A DNA stretch of 64,000 bases, from contig NZ_PCOY01000008.1 in NCBI RefSeq assembly GCF_002979475.1, positions 1 to 64,000 on the forward strand, given 5' to 3'. A program made the position numbers and the translations under genes. The DNA comes from Microbacterium sp. MYb62 (GTDB taxonomy: Bacteria > Actinomycetota > Actinomycetes > Actinomycetales > Microbacteriaceae). Each line of letters begins with the position of its first letter. The stretch's first letter is position 1. The notes beneath the pieces were generated by a model that worked only from the letters and a program-made list of their open reading frames with translations, was not told the DNA's origin and did not search any database. Below are positions 52,111 through 60,853 of this stretch, piece by piece.

Positions 52111-52586
52111 CGCGCAGGGCATATCCACGCCGGGTCGGCGATGCTGCCGGGCGGCACGGCCGCGACATGCGATCGCGGTGAGGTGAAGCGCCCCGGCCGC
52201 GATTCCGCCGCCTGTGCAGGGGAGAGATCGGGATGTTCGGATCGCAGAAGAAGCGCAACGATCTGATGGAGCAGCTCAGGCCCGATCCGAGTCGCGCATC
52301 GCTCGGCGTCGGGCCCCGGTTTCCGGGCGCGGCCTCGAACCCGCGCCTGAGCGGCGAGGCGTGCAGAAGCAATGCGGAACGGCGTGCGGGACACTCGCGC
52401 TCGGCGTCCTCGTCGACGAAGACCTCCCGATCGCCGCGCTCACCCGGTCGCGATTCGTTGATAAATACGAGATAAATGCTCGCTATGGAGAAGGTCTACG
52501 GAAGTGAGCCCTCCGAATCCCCCGAAATTCCGGCATCCACCTGTGTATAACTTCGAATGTGACGCTGAAACGCGATAAAATCAAGC
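52111..52586. other. Gene-poor stretch with a doubtful frameshifted ORF
   Basis: 476 bp between panB and the HNH gene. It holds a reading frame starting at 52233 (MFGSQKKRNDLMEQLRPDPS..., with GGGAGAG upstream) that loses protein-like character near 52390, while the frame ending at 52507 becomes protein-like there (LALGVLVDEDLPIAALTRSRF). This suggests one small gene broken by a frameshift. The last 100 bp are AT-rich (TAAATACGAGATAAATG; ATAAAATC) and probably contain the promoter of the next gene. Confidence 0.4.
52233..52507 (+). pseudogene. Possible frameshifted small gene
   Basis: Frame 1 supplies a good N-terminus (MFGSQKKRNDLMEQL, RBS GGGAGAG) and frame 2 supplies a plausible C-terminus (GVLVDEDLPIAALTRSRFVDKYEINARYGEGLRK). 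A -1 or +2 shift in between would join them to about 90 aa. No family recognised; a sequencing error or chance ORF pair is possible. Confidence 0.25.
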
Positions 52587-53927
52587 ATGTCCACACTGAC
52601 CGGGTTGCACGAGGCGATGACTCACCTCGACCTGGCTTGGTCGAGCGCGGATGAGTCCGGTGATCTGTCTCGGGCGCAGTTGATCGCCGTGAACGATGCG
52701 ATCGGCGTGTTGCAGCGCCGGTTGGATGCGGTGCATGTGGAGGTGGCGGCGGGGATCTCGCGGGAGTCGCGTGCGGAGTTGGGGGCGGGGAGTCTCGCGA
52801 AGCAGCAGGGGTTTCGGAGTCCGGCGAAGTTGATCGCGGCGACGACGGGTGTATCGACGGGTGATGCGCAGCGTCTCGTGAAGGTCGGCGAGGCGACGGC
52901 GCCGCGCACGGACCTGATCGGGGCGCGATTGCCGGCGAAGTACCCGCTCGTGCGTGAGGCGCTGGCTTCCGGTGGGCTCGGTGCGCAGGCGGCGGCGATG
53001 ATCGTCGGGTTGTTGGATCGGTGTCGGGTGGCTGCGGGACTGGAGCGCATCGCCGAGGGGGAGCGGGTGCTCGCCGATAAGGCGCAGGGTTTGGCGCTCG
53101 ACGATGTCCGCAAGCTGGTGGTGCGTGCGGAGGCGTGGCTGGACCCGGATGGGGTCGAGCCGAAGGAGGAGGAGCGTCGGAGCAAGCGTGCGCTGACGAT
53201 GTTCGAGCGTGATGGCATGGTGCATCTGAATGCGGTGCTGGATGCGGAGACGGCGGCGCCGGTCGTGACGGCGATCCGCGGATACGTGACGGCGGCGTTC
53301 GCGGCGCGTCAGGATGCGCCCGACCCGGAGTCGGCGGATGCGGATCGGCGGACGGTGCCGATGATCCAGGCGGACGCGTTGGCGGTGTTCTGTGCTCATG
53401 TTCTCGGGTGTGCGCAGCGGGTGCCGCTGGCCGGGGCGACCATGATCGTGCGCATGAGTCTTGACGACCTGGAATCCGGGGCGGGGTCGGCGACGGTCGA
53501 CGGGGTCGATGAGCCGGTCAGTGTCGGGGCGGCGCGGCGGATGGCGGCCGGGGGAGGTGTGGTCCCGTGTGTGCTCGGGGGTGCGAGTGAGATTCTCGAT
53601 TGGGGGCGGGAGAAGCGGTTGTTCACCAAGGCGCAGCGGTTGGCGTTGGTGGAGCGGGATGGTGGGTGTGCGATGTGCGGGTTGCCGCCGGAGATGACGA
53701 AGGCGCATCACATCCGGTGGTGGAAACGCGATCACGGACCAACAGATCTCTCCAACGGGGTGCTGCTGTGTGAGACGTGTCATCACCGCATCCACGACAA
53801 CGGGTGGGAGATCCACATCGACGGGGGTGGTGCGCTCAGACGGGTGTGGTTCATCCCACCCGACTACGTCGACCCCGCGCGCACGCCCAGGCTCGGCGGA
53901 CGCGCACGCTTCGACATCGCCGCCTGA
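52587..53927 (+). CDS. DUF222/HNH-endonuclease-domain protein (13E12 repeat family)
   Basis: 446-aa protein. The N-terminal two-thirds is DUF222 (SRAQLIAVNDAIGVLQRRLDAVHVEVAAGI ... SLAKQQGFRSPAKLIAATTGVSTGDAQRLV), and the C-terminal HNH module is DGGCAMCGLPPEMTKAHHIRWWKRDHGPTDLSNGVLLCETCHHRIHDNGW, with CX2C pairs and HH/N/H catalytic residues. The family is repeated in many actinobacterial genomes (13E12 elements). Its upstream region contains AT-rich promoter-like sequence. Biological role is not known; it may be mobile. Confidence 0.9.
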   Translation: MSTLTGLHEAMTHLDLAWSSADESGDLSRAQLIAVNDAIGVLQRRLDAVHVEVAAGISRESRAELGAGSLAKQQGFRSPAKLIAATTGVSTGDAQRLVKVGEATAPRTDLIGARLPAKYPLVREALASGGLGAQAAAMIVGLLDRCRVAAGLERIAEGERVLADKAQGLALDDVRKLVVRAEAWLDPDGVEPKEEERRSKRALTMFERDGMVHLNAVLDAETAAPVVTAIRGYVTAAFAARQDAPDPESADADRRTVPMIQADALAVFCAHVLGCAQRVPLAGATMIVRMSLDDLESGAGSATVDGVDEPVSVGAARRMAAGGGVVPCVLGGASEILDWGREKRLFTKAQRLALVERDGGCAMCGLPPEMTKAHHIRWWKRDHGPTDLSNGVLLCETCHHRIHDNGWEIHIDGGGALRRVWFIPPDYVDPARTPRLGGRARFDIAA

Positions 53928-54095
53928 CGCGACCGTGATCTTGTATTTACTTCTTTCCCGAGCATCTGGCGCTCCGACCGTGAAGTTGTTTACCTAACGT
54001 TCCTGTTTTCGCCGTTCCCTGTCTCGAACGGCTCCCTAGCGTCGCTTTCAGCACCGGTTCGGTGCGTCGTAGATAGACACGTGGAAGAGGATCAA

Positions 54096-56312
54096 GTGAA
54101 GAGACAGATCGCAGGGGTGTGCGCGCTCGCGGCCGTCGCCGCCGCCGTCGCGTTCCCCGTCACCGCGGCGAACGCCGCCGATGCGCCGGCGGCGCCGACG
54201 TTCAGCCAGGAAGGCGGCCGATACACCCAGTCGACCACCGTCGCGCTCACCGCAGCTCAGGGCGCCCAGATCAGGTACACGCTCGACGGATCCACGCCGA
54301 CCGCGAAGAGCCCGGTCTACACCCGGCCGCTCGTCATCGACGAGACGACGAACCTCGCCGCCGTCTCGATCAAGGACGGCGCCACCTCTCCCGCCGAGAT
54401 CGAGGGCTACATCATCAAGACCGACGAGGAGCCGCTGCTGTCGTTCTTCGTGATGAGCGACGTGCACACGTCCGCCCTCACCGAGAAGAACCGCGGCATC
54501 TGGAGCAGCCACTTCGACACCCTCGCGTCGATCAACCCCGACCCCGACCTGATCATCTCCAACGGCGACCAGATCAACGACAACAACAACGACACCGCGT
54601 CCGACCACCAGGTCGTGAAGACGATCTTCGACGAGAACCTCGATCGCCTCGGCCTCGACGACACCCCGATCCTGATGTCGCACGGCAACCACGACGTGGG
54701 CAATGCCGACATGGCGAAGTATTACGGCGACTGGTTCCCCAACGCGTCCGGTGGCTACTACGAGAAGAAGATCGACGACCAGACGTTCCTCGTGATCGAC
54801 ACGGAACGGTACTCGGGAGCGCAGCGCACCTGGCTGCAGGGGCGCCTGGCCGCGCTGTCCGCCGAGCCGGATGCCCTCCACCGGCCGATCTTCGTCGTCG
54901 GCCACCGTCCCACCGCGAACACGGTCTACGACGGCGCCCAGGCGTCGAACGCGACGCTCACGAGCGACCTCTCCGCCTTCCCGCAGGCGGTCTACTTCTC
55001 GGGCCATTCGCACCTGCACCTGAACGACGAGCGCTCCATCTGGCAGGGCGCGTTCACAGCCGTCAACGACGGGTCGATGTCGTACACCGAGACCCCGCAC
55101 GACGCGTACCAGATCTACGGCAACGCGCTCTGGGACGAGTTCACGATCCCCACTGCACAGGCTCTGTACGTCGAGGTCTACGCCGATCGCACCGAGATTG
55201 ACCGGATCAACTTCGCCGCCGAGCAGGACCGCACCTACACGAACGGCACGTGGGGCGCGTATCAGGCCGACTACCCGTTCACGAGTGCGGGCACGCTTGC
55301 CGGCCCCACCTGGACGGTCCGCCTCGACGGCAGCACGCCCGAAGAGGTGCGCGCGAACTTCGACTACACCTCGGCTGCGCGCGACACCGTCGCCCCGGTG
55401 CAGCAGGGGGCGCCGGAGCACGTCGTGACGGCTGCCGGCGCCGACGTCCTCCGCGTCCCCGCTGCCACCGATGACGAATCCGTCTACGGCTACGACGTGC
55501 GGGTCCGCGATGCGGTCACCGGCGTCGAGGCACTGCCGATCCGGGCAGGCGCGAAGGTGCTCGCCGACTTCCAGATCGCGCCTCGACCGAGCATCCTCGA
55601 GATCCCGCTCGCGATCCGCAACGGACGCCAGGCCGATGCCCCGCTGATCACCCTCACGAAGGGCACGAGCTACATCGCCGAGGTCACCGCCGTCGACATG
55701 TACGGCAACCGCTCCGAGCCGACCTCGGTCGCGTTCGTCGCCGGACAGGTGCCGGACACCACCCGTCCGCAGGTCACGCTCGTCAGCCCTTCGACGGCAG
55801 GCCCGTCGAAGGTCATCGACATCCGGGTCGACGCGACCGACGAGGTGGCCCTCGCGCGCATCGTCGCGAACATCTACCAGGGCGGGAAGCTCGTCAAGAG
55901 CACGCAGTCCCCTGCCACCGGCGCGAGCGGCTCGCACGTGGCGACGGTGACGCTCCCCGATGGCGCGTACACGGTCAAGTACAACGCGCAGGATGCTGCC
56001 GGAAACATCTCGAAGACCTCGACGTTCGATGTGACGGTCGACGCCACGGCTCCCACCGTGACTGTCAAGACCGGCGATTCGTTCACGGTCGGCGATGCGG
56101 CGGGCTACGACAGGGTCAGCTACAAGCTCCACGATGCGGGCAAGATCGACCGGGTCGAGCTCAACGGCGTCGTGAAGGATCTGACGGACAACGCCTGGTC
56201 CGACCTCAACTTCGTGAAGCCGGGGGTGTTCGGGGGAGTGCAGGGCGAGAACACGCTCCTCGTCCACGACGTCGCCGGCAACGTCACGACGGTCGAGTTC
56301 GTGCTGCGCTGA
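54096..56312 (+). CDS. Secreted metallophosphoesterase
   Basis: 738-aa exported protein. The signal peptide is VKRQIAGVCALAAVAAAVAFPVTAANA; then comes a chitobiase-type CHB_HEX beta domain (TLDGSTPTAKSPVYTRPLVIDE), and the calcineurin-like phosphoesterase with FVMSDVHTSA, NGDQINDNN, SHGNHDVGN and YFSGHSHLHLNDE as metal-binding motifs. The C-terminal third is Ig/fibronectin-like (TRPQVTLVSPSTAGPSKVIDIRVDATDEVALARI, then DATAPTVTVKTGDSF). GTG at 54096 has AGAGG upstream; GTG at 54081 would lengthen it by 5 residues. Likely an extracellular phosphatase for phosphorus uptake. Confidence 0.88.
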   Translation: MKRQIAGVCALAAVAAAVAFPVTAANAADAPAAPTFSQEGGRYTQSTTVALTAAQGAQIRYTLDGSTPTAKSPVYTRPLVIDETTNLAAVSIKDGATSPAEIEGYIIKTDEEPLLSFFVMSDVHTSALTEKNRGIWSSHFDTLASINPDPDLIISNGDQINDNNNDTASDHQVVKTIFDENLDRLGLDDTPILMSHGNHDVGNADMAKYYGDWFPNASGGYYEKKIDDQTFLVIDTERYSGAQRTWLQGRLAALSAEPDALHRPIFVVGHRPTANTVYDGAQASNATLTSDLSAFPQAVYFSGHSHLHLNDERSIWQGAFTAVNDGSMSYTETPHDAYQIYGNALWDEFTIPTAQALYVEVYADRTEIDRINFAAEQDRTYTNGTWGAYQADYPFTSAGTLAGPTWTVRLDGSTPEEVRANFDYTSAARDTVAPVQQGAPEHVVTAAGADVLRVPAATDDESVYGYDVRVRDAVTGVEALPIRAGAKVLADFQIAPRPSILEIPLAIRNGRQADAPLITLTKGTSYIAEVTAVDMYGNRSEPTSVAFVAGQVPDTTRPQVTLVSPSTAGPSKVIDIRVDATDEVALARIVANIYQGGKLVKSTQSPATGASGSHVATVTLPDGAYTVKYNAQDAAGNISKTSTFDVTVDATAPTVTVKTGDSFTVGDAAGYDRVSYKLHDAGKIDRVELNGVVKDLTDNAWSDLNFVKPGVFGGVQGENTLLVHDVAGNVTTVEFVLR

Positions 56313-56337
56313 TCGGAGAACACGAGGAACCCGTGGT

Positions 56338-56359
56338 GCGGGGAGTGGGCCCTCTCCGC
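56338..56359 (+). terminator. Hairpin downstream of the metallophosphoesterase gene
   Basis: GCGGGGA and TCTCCGC form a 7-bp stem with one G-U pair around a short loop, 26 bp after the stop. A second GC-rich hairpin follows. Terminator use is plausible. Confidence 0.35.
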
Positions 56360-56501
56360 GCTGCGGGGCTCCGCGCACGGAAGGTCCGTGCGCTCCTTCT
56401 GCGCGCGACTGCTCCTGCACGAACGGTCACCTCGACGAGTTCTCGACGGCCCGTGGATCAGTGGTTCAGGAGGGATCCGGTGGCGATCTAGCCTTGCCGG
56501 C

Positions 56502-57800
56502 ATGAACCTCTCAGAGCACGTCCACCTCGCCTCGGCCCTGCACGTCGAGATGTCGGTGGAGGGTCGCCCGGAGCTGACGCGGATCATCGGGGTTCCGCGG
56601 GATGCGCCGTCTTACTGGATCGTCGAGGCCTATCGCCTGAGCCTCGGCATCGAACCCGAGGGTCCGGAGCTCGATGCCGGGGAGGAACCGGCGCGTCTCA
56701 TCGATCTCGCACCCTGGAGGCCGAGGGCGCAGCGGGTGGCGATACCGGGGGTCTCGGACGCCGTCGACGTGGTGGTCCGCGGGCCGTTCGAGGCCAGGAT
56801 GGGCGACCCGCGGGTCACCGTGGTTCCCCGTGGAGGAGTGGATGCCGACGATCCGTCCGGCGATCGAATCGGCGATCGAATCGGTGATCGGATCGGTGAT
56901 CGGATCGGTGATCGGATCGGTGCGCCGGTGGAGGCCGAAGGGTGGCAGGTGCGCAGGCCTCCCTTCCGTGCGGACCATGTGACGTTCGAACTCGCGCAGC
57001 GCTTCGGCCTGGTGCAGCCGCACTTCGACCCGTCCGCCATGGACCGCGCGTACGCCCTCCTCGCCGTTCCGCCGCTCGCGCGCCTGTGCGAGGAGCTTCC
57101 CCCGGCGCGTCGGCTGTCCCTCGTCGCGCATCTCGAGGAATCCGGAGTCCTCCGCGAGCCTCGCCTGGAGGACACTGTTGCGGAATCGGCGACCGCGGGA
57201 TTGCAGGCGCTGATCGCGCGGATCGGCACCGACGGCGTCGAGCAGGATCCGGCCGACGGCTGGATGCCCCGCGTCTTCGTGGCGGAAGTCGCCGGTGCCC
57301 TCGGCTGGCCGGAGGCGACGCCGCCGGGACTCGCCGACCCCGTCGACGCGCTCCTCCTTCTCGCACGCCGGACGAGGGCGATACGTCGACTGCGGGGCCG
57401 CGTCGTCGTCACGAACCTCGGGCAGTCGTTGGCCGACGGAGAGACGCGGGCGCTCCCGCGTCTCATCGCGGTGGTGCGCGACATCGGTCGAGCGGGGTTC
57501 TTCCACGCTGCCCAGCCGCGCGAAGTCACCCTCGCCCTGCTCGCCCTCGCCGATGGAACGGCCGCGACCTTCGCCGACCTCCCCGCACTGGTCGCCCTCG
57601 GCGAGGGGGCGGCCACCGTCGGCACCGTTGGCGTGCCGGAGTTCACGGAGTGGTCGCCGCGGTCGCACGGGGCGCGCGGGTCGGACGCCCCGTACGCGGT
57701 GCGGCATGTGGTCGAGGGTCTGTGCGCACTCTCGTCGCCGGGGGCGTTCGGCGAGATCACCCCGGCGATGCGCACAATCGCCGCGGCGGCGCTGCGGTGA
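56502..57800 (+). CDS. Protein of unknown function with (DRIG)5 repeat
   Basis: 432-aa mostly helical protein with no signal peptide or membrane helix. ATG at 56502 gives MNLSEHVHLASALHVEMSVEG; the frame is open further up. A conserved-looking first 95 residues are followed by a low-complexity insert (residues 121-140 = five copies of DRIG) and then a regular helical region (LPPARRLSLVAHLEESGVL, DPVDALLLLARRTRAIRRLRG). The repeat is a 12-bp minisatellite in the DNA. No family recognised. Confidence 0.65.
   Translation: MNLSEHVHLASALHVEMSVEGRPELTRIIGVPRDAPSYWIVEAYRLSLGIEPEGPELDAGEEPARLIDLAPWRPRAQRVAIPGVSDAVDVVVRGPFEARMGDPRVTVVPRGGVDADDPSGDRIGDRIGDRIGDRIGDRIGAPVEAEGWQVRRPPFRADHVTFELAQRFGLVQPHFDPSAMDRAYALLAVPPLARLCEELPPARRLSLVAHLEESGVLREPRLEDTVAESATAGLQALIARIGTDGVEQDPADGWMPRVFVAEVAGALGWPEATPPGLADPVDALLLLARRTRAIRRLRGRVVVTNLGQSLADGETRALPRLIAVVRDIGRAGFFHAAQPREVTLALLALADGTAATFADLPALVALGEGAATVGTVGVPEFTEWSPRSHGARGSDAPYAVRHVVEGLCALSSPGAFGEITPAMRTIAAAALR
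56862..56921 (+). repeat. 12-bp minisatellite, five copies
   Basis: Five head-to-tail units: GATCGAATCGGC, GATCGAATCGGT, then three GATCGGATCGGT. In frame they encode (DRIG)5 within the gene at 56502. The last three units are identical, so the copy number is likely variable. Confidence 0.9.
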
Positions 57801-57814
57801 TCAGGAAGGGGCCG

Positions 57815-58042
57815 TCAGCTCGTGCCCTCGACGGAGGTCCCAGGCTCCCACCGCAGCAGGTCGCCCGGCTGGCACTCGAGCGCTGCGCAGAGCGCATCGA
57901 GCGTCGTGAACCGGACGGCCTTGGCTCGACCGTTCTTCAGCACCGCGAGGTTCGTCGGCGTGATGCCTATCCGATCGGCGAGCTCTCCGACGCTCATCTT
58001 CCGTCGCGCCATCATCACGTCGATGTCGACCACGACGGGCAT
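57815..58042 (-). CDS. XRE/Cro-type small HTH protein
   Basis: 75-aa DNA-binding protein: VVVDIDVMMARRKMSVGELADRIGITPTNLAVLKNGRAKAVRFTTLDALCAALECQPGDLLRW, the standard five-helix Cro/CI fold with its HTH at about residues 17-38. It overlaps the DUF2975 gene by one base (TGATG) and is probably co-translated. Such pairs, DUF2975 membrane protein plus HTH, are frequent in actinobacteria and firmicutes; their purpose is unknown. Confidence 0.85.
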   Translation of the reverse strand: MPVVVDIDVMMARRKMSVGELADRIGITPTNLAVLKNGRAKAVRFTTLDALCAALECQPGDLLRWEPGTSVEGTS

Positions 58043-58530
58043 CAGATCACCTCGTTGTCGAGCTCGGAGCGCAGGGACCGCGCCTCGGCGTCGCGATCGA
58101 TCGCCTGGCGCAGCAGCGCCTTCATCACGACGACGAGCAGCGCCATCCCGGCCAGCACGACCCCGGCCCCGCCGGTCAGCGCCACGACACCGGGGGCCAT
58201 CGACCCGGGTGCGAGGAGTGCCGCCAGTATCCACGTGAGAATCGCGGCGACGATGATCGCGCCGATGATCACGTCGACATATCGGAAGGAGGACTCGGAG
58301 AAGATCGATCCGCGCCGCACCTTCGTCAGAAGCATCCACACGCACACCCCGAAGACCTGGAGCGTGCCGACGCCGAGCACGACGAGAGACACGAGGGTGA
58401 TCCGGCCCCACAGCTCCTCCTCGGCGAGGTCCAGCCAGAGCAGCGGCACGATGAGTGCCTGCACCGCCAGCGAGCCGAGCAGCGCCACCGCGATCACGAT
58501 GCGCAGGACGACGATCGTCACCTTTCCCAT
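58042..58530 (-). CDS. DUF2975-family membrane protein
   Basis: 162-aa protein with four transmembrane helices: VLRIVIAVALLGSLAVQALIVPLLWL, ITLVSLVVLGVGTLQVFGVCVWMLL, YVDVIIGAIIVAAILTWILAALLA and ALTGGAGVVLAGMALLVVVMKALL, separated by the loop KVRRGSIFSESSF typical for DUF2975. It is the upstream partner of the HTH gene. Function unknown. Confidence 0.85.
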   Translation of the reverse strand: MGKVTIVVLRIVIAVALLGSLAVQALIVPLLWLDLAEEELWGRITLVSLVVLGVGTLQVFGVCVWMLLTKVRRGSIFSESSFRYVDVIIGAIIVAAILTWILAALLAPGSMAPGVVALTGGAGVVLAGMALLVVVMKALLRQAIDRDAEARSLRSELDNEVI

Positions 58531-58625
58531 GATGCAACCCTTCATCGAAGAACAATGGAAATCTATCGTTATTCGTTCGATGGGGCAAGCCGTGACACGG
58601 CGTGCGTGCCGCGGCGGCGCGTCGT

Positions 58626-58702
58626 CGGGGTGTCTCGGATCGGGGTGTCTCGGATCGGGGTGTCCCGGGTCGGCGGTGTCTCGGATCGGCGGTGTCTCGG
58701 CT
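58626..58702. repeat. 15-16-bp tandem repeat, five copies
   Basis: Units CGGGGTGTCTCGGAT (58626, 58641), CGGGGTGTCCCGGGT (58656), CGGCGGTGTCTCGGAT (58671) and CGGCGGTGTCTCGGCT (58687) follow each other without gaps. They lie between the glycosyltransferase stop and the DUF2975 start, in the minus-strand promoter region. The shared CGGATCGG octamer also forms the core of the minisatellite at 56862. Confidence 0.85.
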
Positions 58703-58711
58703 CCGGGGAGA

Positions 58712-60427
58712 TCAGTGTCGGCGCGCGAAGCTGCGGAGCCGTCGAGCCGTGCGGCCGGCGAAGTCCTGGGCTGCGCCACCCGGCCACTCGCGGTGCAGCT
58801 CCACCGCTCCGCCTCGAGTCGCGGATAGGGTGCACGGGCGGCCCGCCAGGATCGGCGACCGGCCGACGCGGTCGAGAACGGCCGAGCTGGCTTCGAGGGG
58901 GACCTCGAAGGTCCAGCCGGCCCGCCGGACCTTCACGGTGAGAGGGCCGCCGTGCGACTCGTCGTCCGGGCCGAACACCTTCAGGGGGTCGATCGCGATA
59001 CCGACCGCGTCGAGGCGACCGGGACGCCGACCGGCGAGGGAGCGCTCCTCGCCGGTTGCCGCCTCGCGGAGGGCGAGATCAACACGGTCGTTGCGCAGCT
59101 CGCGGTCGGCGATCAGGAGGTCGGCGGGCAGGCCCTCGGTCGACGACAGGGGCAGCGAGGTAAGTCGGGTCGACTTCTTCGCCCCCGAGCCTGACGGGAC
59201 GGTCGAGGTCGCCCCCGAGCCTGACGGGGTGGTCGAGGCCGAGGGGGCGGTCGAGGTCGAAGGTGACGACTCGAACACCAAGGCGTCCTCACCGTCACGG
59301 GTGATCGTGATGCGGAGCGTGAGGTGCAGCCCGCCTCCGCGCGACCAGCGGGCCGAGGTCACCACGGCCCGACAGGTGAGACCGGTCTCGAACTCCGCCA
59401 GGCGGAGGAGGTCGTCGCGACGATCGGCGCGAAGCAAGGCGGCGCGGACCCGATGCGGGAGGCCGAGGCCGGCATCGACACCGGGACCGAACCTCTTCTG
59501 CACCAGCGGTGTCACCACGTCGAGCAGGCGGTCGCGGTACTCGTCGGGGTACTTCACCAGGCGCCGACCTGCCACGCGCTTCAGGATCTTGCCGCGGAAC
59601 CAGTGCCGCAGGAGCCGATCGCGCAGTCGACCGGGTTCCGTGTGCGCCTCGACGAGGTCGAGCACCGTCTCGAGATGCGGGAAGTAGGTTTCCGGATCGA
59701 TGCGGGAGGAGCTCGCGCTCCCGGGCTGTTTCACCCACGCGTAGCAGGGTTCACTCGCCAGGATCGAGATCGTCGACGCGGCGAAATACGCCTGCATGAC
59801 GAAGAGGTGATCCTCCAGCCGCACGCGCCCCTCGGGGAAGCGGATGCCGTTCTCCCGCAGGAACGACGTGCGGAACATCTTGTGCGGCGTGAGCATCTCG
59901 AGAAGCGGATCGGTCCCGAGAGTGGCGCGAGGGATGTCCTGCCGGAAGATCCGGCGCGGAAGGGCGCGCTCGATACCCACCTCCTTGCCGACGACGACAT
60001 CGGAGTCATGCAGATCGGCGTAGTCGCAGAGGCTCTCGAGAGCGCCGTCGAACAGGTAGTCGTCCTGGTCGACGAACTGCACGTACGTCCCGCGCGCAGC
60101 ATCGATCCCGTGGTTGCGGGGCATGCCCGGCCATCCGGAGTGCGCCAGCGAGAGCACCCGCACATTCGGCCGGGTGCGGGCGACGTCGGCAAGACGCTCG
60201 CCGGTCGGCTCGCCCGACCCGTCGTCGCACAGGAGGACCTCGAATGCCGTGGACTCCAGGGTCTGTCGATCGAGCGACGCGATGAGATCGTCGAACGACG
60301 GTCCTGGCTGGAACACCGGAACGACCACGCTCACGCGAATGGTTCCCGAGGTGTTGCTGCTCTCCGGCTGAATGCTCTGCGACAAACGTCTCACTCCCCC
60401 AAGTCGACAATCCGCAGAGCTAAACAT
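58712..60427 (-). CDS. Family 2-type glycosyltransferase with C-terminal extra domain
   Basis: 571-aa protein. The GT-A/GT2 domain is RVSVVVPVFQPGPSFDDLIASLDRQTLESTAFEVLLCDDGSGEPT followed by RNHGIDAARGTYVQFVDQDDYLFDGALESL; the DQDD is the nucleotide-sugar/metal motif and RLEDHLF the likely acceptor-site ED. The second half is a separate region, with a Ser/Thr/Pro/Gly low-complexity linker (PSTSTAPSASTTPSGSGATSTV...) before a beta-rich end. ATG at 60427 is used; TTG at 60385 follows a better GGGGGAG site and would drop 14 residues. Role: probably cell-wall or exopolysaccharide glycan transfer. Confidence 0.85.
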   Translation of the reverse strand: MFSSADCRLGGVRRLSQSIQPESSNTSGTIRVSVVVPVFQPGPSFDDLIASLDRQTLESTAFEVLLCDDGSGEPTGERLADVARTRPNVRVLSLAHSGWPGMPRNHGIDAARGTYVQFVDQDDYLFDGALESLCDYADLHDSDVVVGKEVGIERALPRRIFRQDIPRATLGTDPLLEMLTPHKMFRTSFLRENGIRFPEGRVRLEDHLFVMQAYFAASTISILASEPCYAWVKQPGSASSSRIDPETYFPHLETVLDLVEAHTEPGRLRDRLLRHWFRGKILKRVAGRRLVKYPDEYRDRLLDVVTPLVQKRFGPGVDAGLGLPHRVRAALLRADRRDDLLRLAEFETGLTCRAVVTSARWSRGGGLHLTLRITITRDGEDALVFESSPSTSTAPSASTTPSGSGATSTVPSGSGAKKSTRLTSLPLSSTEGLPADLLIADRELRNDRVDLALREAATGEERSLAGRRPGRLDAVGIAIDPLKVFGPDDESHGGPLTVKVRRAGWTFEVPLEASSAVLDRVGRSPILAGRPCTLSATRGGAVELHREWPGGAAQDFAGRTARRLRSFARRH

Positions 60428-60506
60428 GACTTCCTGTGCGGGGTCACCAGGCTTGCGCTCCGCCCGGGTGTGTGCAGCGGCCGCGGCGAAGCAGCGTCGG
60501 CGGCGC

Positions 60507-60797
60507 TCAGGAGGCGATGCGTCGCGTTCCGGCCTCGCCGGCGCGTGAACCGATCTCAGACCACACCGCATCGAGTGAGATGCCCAGCACGTCCGCGATC
60601 GCGGCGATCGTCGAGAACGCGGGGGTGGCCACGCGGCCGGACTCGATCTTCCGCAGGGTCTCCGGCGAGATGCCGGCGTCGAGTGCGACGCTCAGCATCG
60701 ACCTCTCGCCGCGTGCCTGTCGCAGCAGGGCACCGAGGCGCTCGCCGCGTTCGACTTCCGCCGGGGTCAGCGGCATCCGGACCATCATGGTGCCCAT
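60507..60797 (-). CDS. XRE-family HTH regulator
   Basis: 96-aa Cro/CI-type protein: LTPAEVERGERLGALLRQARGERSMLSVALDAGISPETLRKIESGRVATPAFSTIAAIADVLGISLDAVW. The HTH is SVALDAGISPETLRKIESGR. ATG at 60797 is the start. It is divergent from the methionine aminopeptidase gene across 56 bp that hold two direct copies of a 14-bp sequence, the likely operator sites for autoregulation and control of the neighbour. Confidence 0.88.
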   Translation of the reverse strand: MGTMMVRMPLTPAEVERGERLGALLRQARGERSMLSVALDAGISPETLRKIESGRVATPAFSTIAAIADVLGISLDAVWSEIGSRAGEAGTRRIAS

Positions 60798-60800
60798 TCT

Positions 60801-60828
60801 AATACCGGGATAGTATTACCGGGATAGT
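60801..60828. promoter_or_regulatory. Tandem 14-bp repeats in the XRE/map divergent promoter
   Basis: AATACCGGGATAGT (60801-60814) is repeated at once as ATTACCGGGATAGT (60815-60828). Within it TAATAC-N7-GTATTA (60800-60818) also forms an inverted repeat. The location and symmetry suggest two adjacent binding sites of the XRE regulator, overlapping promoter elements. Confidence 0.7.
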
Positions 60829-60853
60829 TATTGGTCCATCACGGAAGAAACTC

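Noticed and set aside
52581..53816. Minus-strand ORF of 411 codons opposite the DUF222/HNH gene
   Set aside because: Antisense shadow of a gene with intact HNH motif; translation is His/Arg-rich low complexity.
53990..54060. Pho-box-like direct repeats (GTTCCTG / GTTCCCTG) before the metallophosphoesterase
   Set aside because: Spacing and sequence do not match the 11-bp PhoP/PHO-box repeats well; only two weak similarities in GC-rich text.
54048..56420. Minus-strand ORF of 790 codons opposite the metallophosphoesterase
   Set aside because: Shadow of a gene with signal peptide and complete phosphoesterase motifs; translation is Arg/Asp/Val-rich without domains.
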